This document shows positions 1 through 12,700 of a DNA stretch of 64,000 nucleotides, piece by piece (position 1 is the stretch's first letter; every line of letters begins with the position of its first letter). This DNA comes from Odontocerum albicorne (lineage: Eukaryota; Arthropoda; Insecta; Trichoptera; Odontoceridae). The notes under the pieces are model-generated. The model did no database searches. It saw nothing but the letters and a program-made list of their open reading frames with translations, and had not been told where the DNA came from. Location: assembly GCA_949825065.1 (NCBI GenBank), contig OX463862.1, positions 19,089,118 to 19,153,117 of the forward strand, read 5' to 3'. The position numbers were made by a program, and so were the translations under genes.

Positions 1-552
1 CCCTCTGTAATAATTAGGAGTATCCTGATGAGATGAAATGACCTGGAGCATCTCATCTTAAGTTTTTTTTAAATATTTCTCATTGGAATATATTCGGATT
101 AAAAATTATATCTGAAAATTATGTGCTAAAACAATTGATTTGCTGATCCTTAAACCAACAATAAATAAAAATATCTCCTATACATTTATTTCACATGCTT
201 AATTTTTTTTACGTATGTATGATATATTTAATTTTCAACTAACATTATGCAATTTTATTTTCAATCATTCATGTTATATTGTGCAAGTTAACACTCATCT
301 ATGAAGAGTATGTGGATTAGAATACACTTAAAAATAATATAAATCAACTTTATCGTTTTGATAGGGGTTCTTACATTATTTTTATTGTCGATGATACCGA
401 AATTGTCTATGATATTCAGACAACATTCGCAAACTTCATTACAGATCTTGAATCATTTTTTGACACCGGTTTCTTCGCCGGTAAAAAATAGATTATATTC
501 CTTTGACCATCCTAACCGCTATTTTAGTTATTTATCCTATTAAACCTTGAAA
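1..552. other. AT-rich sequence upstream of the KHDRBS-like start
   Basis: The expected promoter and 5'UTR region. A small hairpin with arms GATGAGATG and CATCTCATC lies at 27-57. No clear TATA box, initiator or conserved open frame was recognised. Confidence 0.3.
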
Positions 553-763
553 ATGGCGGATAAATACGACAAAAACGGCTACGGAGGCAGTGATTTCAAG
601 AGAAACGCGCCCCAAGAGCATGCTCTGAAGGCGGAACAAGATGGCGACGAAAGTAACCCCTTGCTATCTGAAAAAGCCGGTGAATATATGAAGGAACTAC
701 TGGGAGAAAAAGTCCAAATAGACCAGCAGAAATTCCCGATATCTACGAAACTTTTGGACCAGG
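553..763 (+). CDS. KHDRBS-like: KHDRBS-like exon 1 (start codon, QUA1)
   Basis: It encodes residues 1-70 plus one base of codon 71. The donor is CAGG|GTAAAA. The frame is open a little further upstream only through a non-ATG codon, so 553 is the first usable ATG. The N-terminus is charged and low in hydrophobics; QUA1-like residues follow from about residue 36. Confidence 0.88.
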
Positions 764-3700
764 GTAAAAAAAATAACAATTACTTGTTTGTTAATTTAAG
801 AATGGATATGTATGAAATTATGTTTTTGTGACGCATTTATCTCGACAATCAAAATCCCGTTATTTATTTTTGTTATTATTTTTGACATGTTGCATTGGAT
901 TTATTAGGATATTTAAAAAGCCTATTAATACATTGCAGCAATTGTGCGATTAAGACATTGCACAATTTTCTATAAATTGATAAATATGACCTTTTAGTGA
1001 GTAACTCATTGTATTTTTTTGACAATATTGATTGTCTATTAACCATTTGCAAATATTGTCAAGAAGGTCTTTAGGTATTGTCACATTTAAAATATTAAAA
1101 TTTCTAGCGATTTTCGTATGCCTTATCACCTTAAAAGTGTATAATTCAAGAGTATATGATTGGATTTTTTTTACAATTCATATCAATTTTTTTTAATGTA
1201 TTGGGTGTTAACATAAGTTGTGTCCGTTTTTTTCCCAATTTAAAAATGAGCACCAAAAGTAAAACAAAATGGTTAAGGTTATACGTCATTCGAAAGAAAA
1301 TTTTCTGCTCTACAGGATATTGTGTTTGCTTTTACGTTACATATATTATTTTATTTGATTACAAGCCTTCAAAATGGAATGTCAAGTAGACGAAAGTGAG
1401 CATTTTCGACACCTCCAGTGGACTTCGATGAGGACCGCTTAAACCATATTATTCATGAAGATTCCCCCTTCAAACCACCGTAGAATTGGCTGAGCAAATT
1501 AATTATAGTCACATGACTGTATACCGTCATCTTAAATCAATGGGAAAAGTCCTGAAGTTCGCACTTGGGTTCCACATGTCTTGAGTGAAAACAACAAAAA
1601 TCAACGTTCGACAATTTCTGCTGGTTTGCTCGCGTGTCATCGAGCTACGCATGGCCACAAGCAAAGGTTCCTTTACCGTATCATTACTGGTGATGAAAAA
1701 TGTTTGATGGGGATCTTCATGAATAATATGGTTTAAGCGGTCCTTATCGAAGTCCACTGGTCGTCCGGAACACTCCATGTCTTTCAGGTCGAAATTACTG
1801 TCTTTGGAATGCAAAAACCATCGACGAGCTGTCCTTTCATTCATAGCATCTTCACCGTACACTTTGCAAATATCGCGAGCAGCTTTGGAAGCTTTATCCC
1901 CTCGATTGAACGCGAACAGAAGGTGTCGAAAATGCTCACTTTCGTCTACTTAGCATTCCATTTTGAAAGCTTGTAATCAAATAAAATAATATATGTAATG
2001 TAAAAGCAAATACATCTTGTAGAGCAGAATATTTTCTTTCGAATGACGTATAATCTTTATCATTTTGTTTTACTTTTGGTGCTCATTTTAAATTGAAAAA
2101 AAAAACACACAACTTATGTTAACACCTAATATTTAGAATTAGCGCAATTGAAGCAATATTTCACATATTTATTCAATCAAATTGATTTTTTTAATGAAGA
2201 GATTTAAGCTAACTAAAATTTATAATGCATGCATAAGTGGTAGTCTTGGTAGAGGACAATGGGGAAAAGTACGGTTAGATTAAGTGAATAACATTTTGAA
2301 ATAAGGAAAGGTAAAAGAGTAAGAGAGAGGTGTATAAGAATATTAGAGAAATTGTGTTATGATGGTATGTATGTCGTTTTAATGAAGTTCGATAGACCTT
2401 TAAAAATGTCAAATCAACTTAGTATCCCCGAAAAACCAAACATCCACTGTTGATGATTGATTTGTGGTCGGAGTATCGATCCGATTTAAGGACACCTTAC
2501 TCCTTCGTCGAATATTGTGTAATGGACGTGGGAAACGTTCCCTCTAAGGTGTGCGGCCGCACATCTGTTAAAAATTGTCCGCACACATGTTTCCATCTTC
2601 CACACACACTCAAAGAAAGAAATTGTAACTACGAGGGTGGTCCGATAAGTACTTAGCCTACAAAAGAATAACAAAAATTTTGGAAAAGTGGCGATTTATT
2701 TCTCAACATAATCTCCTTTGAGTTCGATACACTTGACCCAGCGATGCTCCAACTTCTTTAACCCGTCTGAAAAATACGTTTTCTGGAGGTCTGCAAAGTA
2801 GGCCTCCGTGGCGGTGATAACCTCCTCATTCGACTCAAATTTCTGCCCGGCGAGTGACTTTTTCAAATTTGGAAACAAAAAGAAGTCGCACGGGGCCAAA
2901 TCCGAAGAATACGGTGGATAGGGCAGCAGTTCGTAGCCTAATTCTACCAATTTGGCCGTGGCGACGGCGGAGGTGTGAGCCGGTGCGTTGTCATGATGGA
3001 AGAGCACTTTTTACTTCGCCAAATGGGGCCATTTTTTCTGCAACTCGGCGTCGAATCGGCCCAATAATTCGGCATAGTAGAGCCCTGTGACCGTTTTGCC
3101 CTTCTCCAGGAAGTCGATGCAGATCACGCCTTTTGAATCCCAGAAAACGGTGGCCATCACCTTTCCGGCCGATAAGACAGTCTTCGCCTTCTTCGGAGCA
3201 CGTTCGCCGGGTGAAGTCCACTGTTTCGACTGTTCCTTGGTCTCGGGTGTGTACCAGTGTATCCGTGTTTCGTCGACGGTCACGAAACGACACAGAAACT
3301 CCTTCGGATTGCGCTTAAACATCGTCAAACACTGCTCTGAAGTAGTTTCACGGTTGCGCTTGTTGTCCGGAGTGAGCAAACACGGCCCCCATCGCGCCGA
3401 CAGCTTTCTCATGCAGGATATGACCCACGAGGTCTTTTGAGATGCCTACTGTCAGCTATCTCGCGCACCTTCAATCGGCGGTCTGCCAATACGAGATCGT
3501 GGATTTTTGTCACGTTATCCTCCGTGGTATCCGTTTTCGGGGCACCTAAGCGTGGCATCAAAAACCGACGTGCGACCACGTTGAAACTCGTTAAACTAAT
3601 TTTTGACGGTCGCCATTGAAGGAGAAGAGTCACCGTACACATCATCCAAGCACTCTTTGATTTCGCTGCGCGATTTTCCGTTCAAAAACAAGAATCGAAT

Positions 3701-6700
3701 CACCGACCGATATTGCTCTTTTTCCATTTTTCTCAAATCCGCGGACACGCTCGCTTCCACACGCGGTCAAAACAAAACTACGCGTCCGATTCGGCTGAAA
3801 TTTTGACAGTAGCTGTCAACGAGAATGTACTACGCGAATAAAAATTGCTCTTGCGATAGTGGTGCCATCGGGCGGTGAGGCTAAATACTTATCGGACCGC
3901 CCTCGTATATGTGGTAAATGGACATGGTATAGAAATTAGAGAAGAGAAATATTTTATATAAATAATGCTATTTTTTTTTTTAATTTTCTTGAGTATGGAT
4001 AAAAATGAAGCGCATCTGATTGAGTCTGAAAGATTATTCCAAAGTCAAACTAAGTGAACCGTAAAAGATCGTATGATGGGTTGGTATACAAAGGATTTTG
4101 CCATCACCAGGTCAGAGGGACAGTCCCACTCTCAGAAAGAAAATTGAATTTTTCACGCAGATTCTAAAAACAGCTAGGATTATTCAACAGTCCAAATAGG
4201 AATGACAGAATTTGGAAATTTCCGTGATTTTTTATTTTAAGCCATTTGAGTCGAGCAATATAATTGTGCAAATATTTTATAGTTCGATATTCGTTAAACA
4301 TAGATTATACAGTCTGTAACATAAGATTGTTGGATTCTGATCCCGCATTATTCAATCCAAAAATAAAATTACTGTTGTCCCTCGTTATCCGCTGGATTTG
4401 TTGTATCCATGGTTGACCTCTTGCAAAATATTTTTTAAATCTCGTGCTAAATCAGTGCCACCAATGATGAAGGTAGGCTTACCAAAGACCCCGAAAGAAC
4501 CGAAGATTCATCTCAATTCACCAATGTGATCAGTCACGCTCTATCTCTTGCTGTATTTGTATCATTCCCGGCCCGGTATCAGTGATTGGGTTCAAATAAC
4601 CCATTTATAAATATTGATGGTAATAACACTTTCGAAAGACAAGACTGATGATGCTGATGATTCGAAAGACTTTGTAAAGTACTTGCAATAAGTGAAATGA
4701 TAGAAATTCTTGATTTAGTATGAGACATAACAGAAAATATTCGCTGCCGTTGCTAGAATGTATGGAAAGAACAACTCTTCCATTCATATAGTTTGTGTAT
4801 GAATGTTGAAGAGGCGAAGGATGTGTGTTGAAATAGGAGTCTGGCGCTCTATCCTCTGCCTATCCTGATAAGAAAATAGCTTGATGATATGTATATGTTT
4901 TATTTTATTATGAACTGATTCTAATATTGTGGCCTTTGTTTCATTTTTGTATTATTATTACATATTACGTGATTCACCAATTACAATCATGATGCAATTT
5001 TCAGAGGTGTCGAAGGTGCAGACTCTCGGTCGTGTACCAAGCAAAGATCTCCGTTATGTGGACATCTACAGGGAGAAACCCATCAAGGTTTCTGTCAAGG
5101 TTCTTGTTCCGGTCAAGGAGCATCCCAAGGTATGGCACCATGCATATAACACCATGAACATTCCTTTCATATACATACAACTAATTAAATATGACTTTTC
5201 AATAAAAACAAGAAATTACAACAATTTTACTGGTGTGAAACGGCTCATTCAATTAAAACAAACTCCACGGCACAGCTTCACTTTCCAGCTGAATTGACGA
5301 TGGAATAGCGAGGGGATCCTCGACTACCAAGCCCAGCAACGATGATGAGAACTGTAGTAGAAAATAGACTGTAGAGGCTCCAAAATGTTTATAGTCAGAA
5401 TATCGTGCCAGACTCTAATAGCTTAAAATAAGACAGCGAAAAAATCTCCAGGTTGTGTGGATCCTCTTTGGACTGTTGGAAAATCCAAACTGTTCTCAGT
5501 AGCTACGTGAAGAAATCAATTTTCTTTCTGAAAATGGGACCGTTCCTCCAATCTGTTGATGTCAAAATCTTTAGTACAGCAACGCATCACACGTCATCTT
5601 TTGCAGTTCACTCGACTTTTCAATGATCTTCCTGACTGATTCAGATGTGCTTCAACGTTATCAATGTATAAGAAAAATCTAAAGAAGCGTAGTTTATCTC
5701 AAAATATTCCCCACCCTTAACAATTCCAATCCTTCCCTGTTTTCCTTGAGATTTATGTTTTATTTGGAATGAAACAAAAGCTGGTTGATTTGAAGAAGTT
5801 GCTTTAAAGCAATGAAACACCAGGTTTGCATGAAAGTTTTTTCGTCGAAATTCCTTCTTTGTATACATTGACATAAACGCAAAGCCATTGAATATTTATA
5901 TGGAAACCTCAAGATTACTGAAATATGACACATTTATGGAAAACAAAGGCATTTTTTGATTATTTAACACTCTTTTCTTTAGAATAGTCACAAAACAAAA
6001 TAATAAAAATATGCATTTTTATAATATTGCATTATCGTTGACAAATGTGTAAATGTATCATCTAGTGCAAAATTGGCATGAGTGGAAAGTTTTCTAATTA
6101 TTATTACATCATTTTACAAGAATAAATAAATACACAGCTGTTTCAACACTACACTTTTCATATGAAAAATACCCCATTGGCCGCGAAAATTGGGTAGATT
6201 TTGTCTGTACGTAAAGGAAAGGGTATTTCCCATTTTATGGTACCCTGTAGGTAATGTATCATTTCTCTGAAACAAATCACATCATTCTATTGGAGACATT
6301 TCATTATTCACTGGTAATAAAAAATAACGGAGAATAGTTTCGGAGTCACTGTCATGATCGAAGAAAGTGCATTGAAGTTTTCTAAAAGTTACGACATGAG
6401 ACCCTCTTCAGTAGCAAGCATCGCCTTCTGTAGATATTTCCACCTTCATATGTCAAAATATGAATAATATTTACATACATATGAAATATAAAATTTGCTT
6501 TCGAAAATCTTCCCTCAAATACGTATTTTTTAGGCCATCGCACCCACCCTATTCCCGCAGTCTTACTAACATTCTCCCTCTGGTGTGTGTCCTCTGCTTG
6601 CTAGCCAGATGTTCTGTCCAGCTCAATTTCAGTCTTGCTTTCTTCGAAATTATATAAAATTTGTATAAGTTCTTAAGTAAAATTATATACAAGTTCAGCC

Positions 6701-9700
6701 AACCTTTTAATAATAAAAGGACAACTTATATAGCACTGTTTAAAGAGCAGACTTTCTTCAAGGACACAACACGAGATTCAAACCCACTGCTATTTGACAG
6801 ATTAAAAAAAATGTACATAAGTAAAAATGTACATAAGGATAGGTAGGCGGTTGCTGTAGCCATTATATATGGTATTTCTACGCATCTGCGTATGTTTAGA
6901 AAATGGTATTTGGTATGAAAACCGCAGAAAACTTACCAAGGACTACGAAGTACAAAGAAATATTTGTATAATTTATGATATATGATAGTAACACATTCAA
7001 CTTTGGAATATTTCTTAGTAAAATAAATAATTGCTAAAGCTGTTAATCCATTTGGTTGCAGGCTACCTTTGGATCGACCATGAGTTTCCCTTACCATTCC
7101 CGTGTGATGGCAGACTTGCGTACATTTTTTATTACTGATGTATCAAGACCGTTTATTAGGTTATCAGCCAACATTTTTTTTTTTATTGGTCGATACTACG
7201 AGCACACCAAATTAGTTATATGGTTAAGGTAAAAAAAAATGTAAGCCCTTTGCATGATCAATGTGTCTGTCTCTTCTAGTTCAACTTCGTTGGCAAGCTC
7301 CTCGGACCGAAGGGTAACTCGATGAAAAGATTACAGGAGGAAACCATGTGCAAGATGGCAGTTCTGGGCCGTGGTTCCATGAAAGACAAGCAGAAAGAGG
7401 AAGAAATGCGCCAGGCAATGGACCCCAAGTATGCGCATCTCTCCGACGACCTGCACGTCGAGATCACCGCCCTTGGGCCGCCAGCTGAAGCACACGCTCG
7501 TATTGCATTTGCACTTGCAGAGGTGATTCTTTTTATTTATATTTTTAAGACAAAAAAAATCACAGTTCAACACCCTGATCATATATAGAAATGATCAATC
7601 AATGAATTGACTTATAGAGGCCTGCTTAGTGACCTCATCACCTCAATAATGAATGCCACTCTGTCTTTGTAGCATTGTCATTTCAATTTTTACAGTCTTC
7701 CAACATTATGATCAGTTTTATTTTATTTATGCAATTTCGTAATTTTATTTTAGTTGTGCAATTTCGTAATTGAATTATTCATTATGTAAATTATTCAACC
7801 TCCACACAAACCATACACTTTTGGACTTGTATATTAATTAGTTAAATAAACATTATTTCAGGTGCGGAAGTACCTCATCCCCGACAGCAATGATGTGATC
7901 CGCCAGGAACAGCTGCGTGAGATGCTGGACCCTGCTGGTCCTCCGAGACACCCTCGTCCGGACCACCCGCCCCTGGCTGCGCCCGAGCTCCCGGCACCAC
8001 CCCGAGCACTCTTCAGGCCGCCTGTACCCAGGTCCGTACTCATCCCATTATCCGCCACTCTCGATATTTCCTGTCTTTCCTTTATGTTTACCTTTTGAGC
8101 TCTTCTGATTAACCGAACTGAGATCCCCATTATTTATTTTTTCAAAACCATTTCATCTCAAAACGCTTTCCATCTGATTAATCCCTTAAAATTTTCTTGA
8201 TTTTCAGTTTTTTATAAATTAATTAATAAATTTTTTATAGATTTTTATAAATCCCTATACAGTCAAATTAACCGGAGCAATAAAATATTCCTTTTTTTGT
8301 GACATTTATTAATTATAAATATTATGAAAATTAATCTGAACTTTTTACTGCCTTGGTTAATGTGACCTCGGATAATCGAAAGTCTGAATGTCTTGGAAAT
8401 ATATATTATGGGGGAGATTTCTCGAATAACATGTGATTGAGAAATCATATAAGATTCATTTTAAAGCTCTTTAAAAAAAATTAAAAACTAACCAAAATAT
8501 TTAATTTTGATTTTTCCTATCATATACTATTTAGAAAATATTAACCAATATGTATTTCCAAAACGTGGAAATTTTTTCAAAAATGTATTATAATTAACTA
8601 TGTATGTACTTAATGAAAAAACGTCTGAAAAAATCATTTTTGTTTAACTCCATAGATACAAATTGTAAACTGAAATCATGAAATTCTAATGGAGCAAGGT
8701 AGAATTTTTATTTAAATTGTGATGATTTCACGTGGATTACTATCTTAAATTAAAACCATAAATATTTTTAACATAGTTCAGAACATAATGAGAAAAGAAA
8801 ATATTACCAGAACAATTAGAAAAATATTTTTTTGCTCTGTTCTTTATATTTAGAATTTGTTTTTTCATCTAACACATCGATCAATAAGTCCCGGGACTAA
8901 TTACTAAAACAACATTTGTTTGCCAAAATTCTTCTTTATTCATCAACATAGTCTCCTTCAAGAGCGATGCATTCATTCCACCGCTTTCCTAACTTTTCTA
9001 TGCCAGCCGTGTAGAACGATTTAACGCGAGTGAACGCTCTCCACTCAGCTGACTGCCAATTTGATTCCGGAGTATAGTGGTGGATCCACGTTTCATCCAT
9101 TGTCACATACCGATGCAAAAACTTCTGTTTATTTTGCGTAAACAGTGCCAAACAGCACTCTGAATTATCGATGCGTTGTTGTTTCTGTTCCATTGTGAGC
9201 AAACGCGACACCCATTTCGAAAAAAGCTTTTTCATGGCCAAATGTTCATGCAAAATAGTGTAAACAGTACCAAATGATATCTTCAGTATGTCAGCTATCT
9301 CACGCAACTTTACTTTGCGATTTTCCATCACGATTTTGAGGGTTTTTTATGTTTTCTGGTGTAACAGCATCATTTGTGTCCGTATGACTGCGTTTGAACT
9401 CAGCATACCACCGACAAATTGTTGTTTTCGATGGAGCAGAGCTCGGATAACACTTTTCAAGCCATCGCTGAGTTTGAACGGTATTTTTTCCCATTAAAAA
9501 ACAATGTTTTATCAACACATGAAATTCGGTTTTTTCCATTGTTTTGAAAATAACAAAAGTAGCGTCACTAAAACCACTGTAACTCAATGACACAATGTTG
9601 GAATGTCATGAAAGTTTGACACGTAACTTCTAAAGGTTGATACTAAACTGAGAATGATATGGATTTGTTATTAGAGTCGCCATCTGTTGGTTAGACCCGG

Positions 9701-12700
9701 GACTTATTGATCGATGTGTTATGGTTGCTTCTATACTCGAAAATTCAGCATATTTAAAAAAAAAATATTCTCATTAATTTTTATTCTTTTCTATGGTTCG
9801 TTAAATAATTTAAGCTTTTGGCATGTATTAATAAAATACCCATTATTTACTTTATTTTTAATTTAGTATTACTTTGCATTATTACTCAAATCAAGGAGGG
9901 GTGGCAAATCTCACATTGAAATTCCCTGTATGAATTTGTAGTAATGTAGTAATTTCATCAAACCGATTTTAATTCTTATTATAATTAAGTAATACGCAAT
10001 AAGTTTTTCTTTGTTTATTATTCAGAATATATATATTTCACCTGCAACTTCCGCCATAAAAAAAATACTTCTTATCGTGTCAAAGGCACAAAATGTTTCC
10101 TCCTAAAATTCTACCACATTATCAGCACTGGACATCCGCGAATCAAGTTTTGTTTGATGAAATACACCGGGCGCCTCGGCCACTGCGGCAAGTGTCGCAT
10201 GAATTGCTCCTCACTGCAGATAAAGACATTCAATCCATCACGTATTTCCCATTTTGCCATGTTGTCCTTTTCTCCCGATTCCTCTTCAAAGTCTGTTTAG
10301 AGATTTCCAGGTCCTCCTTGGCAGTTCAAAGCTAGGTGCTAATAATACCCATTATTAATCACTTTTTTTAATGGTATTTAAAGAAAAATAAAAAAAAATT
10401 ACTGTTGTCATTAAAATTATACATATACATGTAGTCTGGTTTTTAATAGGTTATAAACCTTTTAAAAAAATATACTATATATGTATATATATATTGTACA
10501 TTTTTTAATTTTTTTATTTGTGGACCAAACTAACAGGTTATGTAAATTTCAATACCTGCTGAATCCAGATTACTACTTGTGTTTTTTTGCTAATACAACT
10601 TTTGCCACTGAGTCAATACACAGTGAACCAACATGGTTTTAAAAAATACTGTCTTACCTGAGTTTTAAGTTATTGCATTTCTCATTTTCCTACTTTTTTT
10701 TCTGTATAAAAAAACGATGCAATTAGTTTTCATGTCGTTTTTTTTTTTTTTTTTTTTCAAATATTTTTTTTTTATTTCCCTTATTTTACAACATATCCAC
10801 AACTTGTTCGATGATGACATTCAACTTGGTAATGAGTTGGCATTAGTGACATACCTTACAATTTTCGTCCCGCTCTTTGCATTTAATTTTATTCTCATTT
10901 ACCTCACAGATTGACTGCTTGGTCTATTTTTGTTGTTTCAACATATTTTATATATTTTTTTCATGATGGGGTTCATGATTCTTTTTTTTATTGATATTTA
11001 CTGGAAAAAATATATATCACGGTATTTTTATGTTCAATGTTTTGGGTATTTTCGAAACATTTGTGATATTTCAAAATAGTTTAATGTTAAACACATTCAA
11101 AAAGTTTCTCACGTTAGATTACTTCTAATATTGGTTGATTACATTTTTATTTATTTGATTATCGAACATGAGATTGGTAATAAATCATTAGTATACCTAT
11201 ATGATAAAAGATATTTTGTGTGAATTAGTTTTTCCTCACTTTCCCCATGTTATCCTATGTTTTTTTCCTTTGAAAACTTAAAATCTACGTAACTCTGTCG
11301 ATCATATTGGTTCACAGGACTCTAAAACCACTTGTGGTCCTTTACGTATCAGAGAATATTAAAAGGATTTAAATTCAAGACTTTAAAAAGTTGTTAAACT
11401 TGAATATGTAAAAAAACATACAGTTTTTGTTTGTTCGTCACATTTAAGGTTTTTTTGTGTGCAAATTTCACACATAAAAAGGCCATGAATGTTGTTACAA
11501 GTAAATAAACATAAAATAATATAAGAATTAAAGTACGGTTATGAGACGATGGGTCTTAGAGTGGAATGATGTGGTGTGCAGGGCTGCAGCAGGAGTGGAT
11601 GTCCGAGGAGCCAGCAGCGGGCGGAGCGGCGGGGGGCGTGTCATGCCCGCTAAGACAAAGATCATGAGCATCCTGGACCGGGCACGTGCAGCTATGGAGG
11701 AGACCTACGGGTGAGATATATACAGACTGACTGACATCTTAGAAACCACAAAGATTTCACCAGAGAAGGTTCAATTGATACAGAGAAAGTTTCATTCTTC
11801 TGGAACGTCAGATTTTGAATCCTCTGTTGCTGCTATCCTTTTAACACTTGGATGTGGCCATCGCTGGAGATGGAAACCCTTCAGGGCAGTTCCTTCTTCG
11901 CTATATGACATCGCATTTTAGAAAAAAAAAGCCTGCCGGAGACTTACATTTATCACCCATGACAGTAAGGGGAGATTGTAAGAAATAGTGAAATAATACT
12001 GGTATAGACATACAAATGTCTATTTGAAATGAGAGCTTTTAGAGAAAGAAAGGAGACAAGAAATAAATGAAAATAAAACAAAGCTCCTCAAGTGCAAAAT
12101 ATTCAAAACTGTCCAAGTTCTTAAACTTGTGGCATTTGATAAAACCACCAAATCAGTTGATCACTTAAATTATTACTTCGACAGCAATACCTTGCATAGT
12201 ATGGTTTTGTAAAATTATGGTTTCTAAATGAAATAATTGAAATGCATTACACACTGACCTTAGACTGTAACCGTATGACAGTACAGTAGACTCGATTATC
12301 TGGGTTGCGTATTTACCAGAGCAAGAAAAATTGAATTCTTGACTACCCTGGTTAATGCTACCCCATATAACCGAGAGTCTACTGTAAGTACCGTCTTTTA
12401 ACTTGTGCTTAGTGTAGGGACTGGGCCTGTAGCGGAGCGGTCAAGTTGTCATACTTTATATAAGGTATGATTTCTTGTTGCAAAAAATTGTACAAAAGTT
12501 CTATGTGCACTATTTTGAGTAAGGAAACTGCAAAATAGTTAATCGACGCATATAAAATTGCATTACATTAAAACACGTATTATGAAAAACCTTAATCGGT
12601 GCAGTTTTCTATAATTCGATGTTTTGTACTCTGTAAGGTATTACTGTGTATAAAACTTAGACTAAAAATATGTTACTTTTGTGTTTTTTTTTGGTTTGTT

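Noticed and set aside
3087..3440. Plus-strand frame of 117 codons
   Set aside because: It is antisense to the minus-strand mariner transposase at 2632-3905.
5641..5874. Minus-strand frame of 77 codons in KHDRBS intron 2
   Set aside because: No recognisable domain, part overlaps a dispersed repeat, and composition is like the surrounding intron.
8260..8380. Possible pogo-like MITE in KHDRBS intron 4
   Set aside because: CAGTCAAATTAACCGG and a reversed CAGACTTTCGATTATCC are suggestive but too different from each other to define ends.
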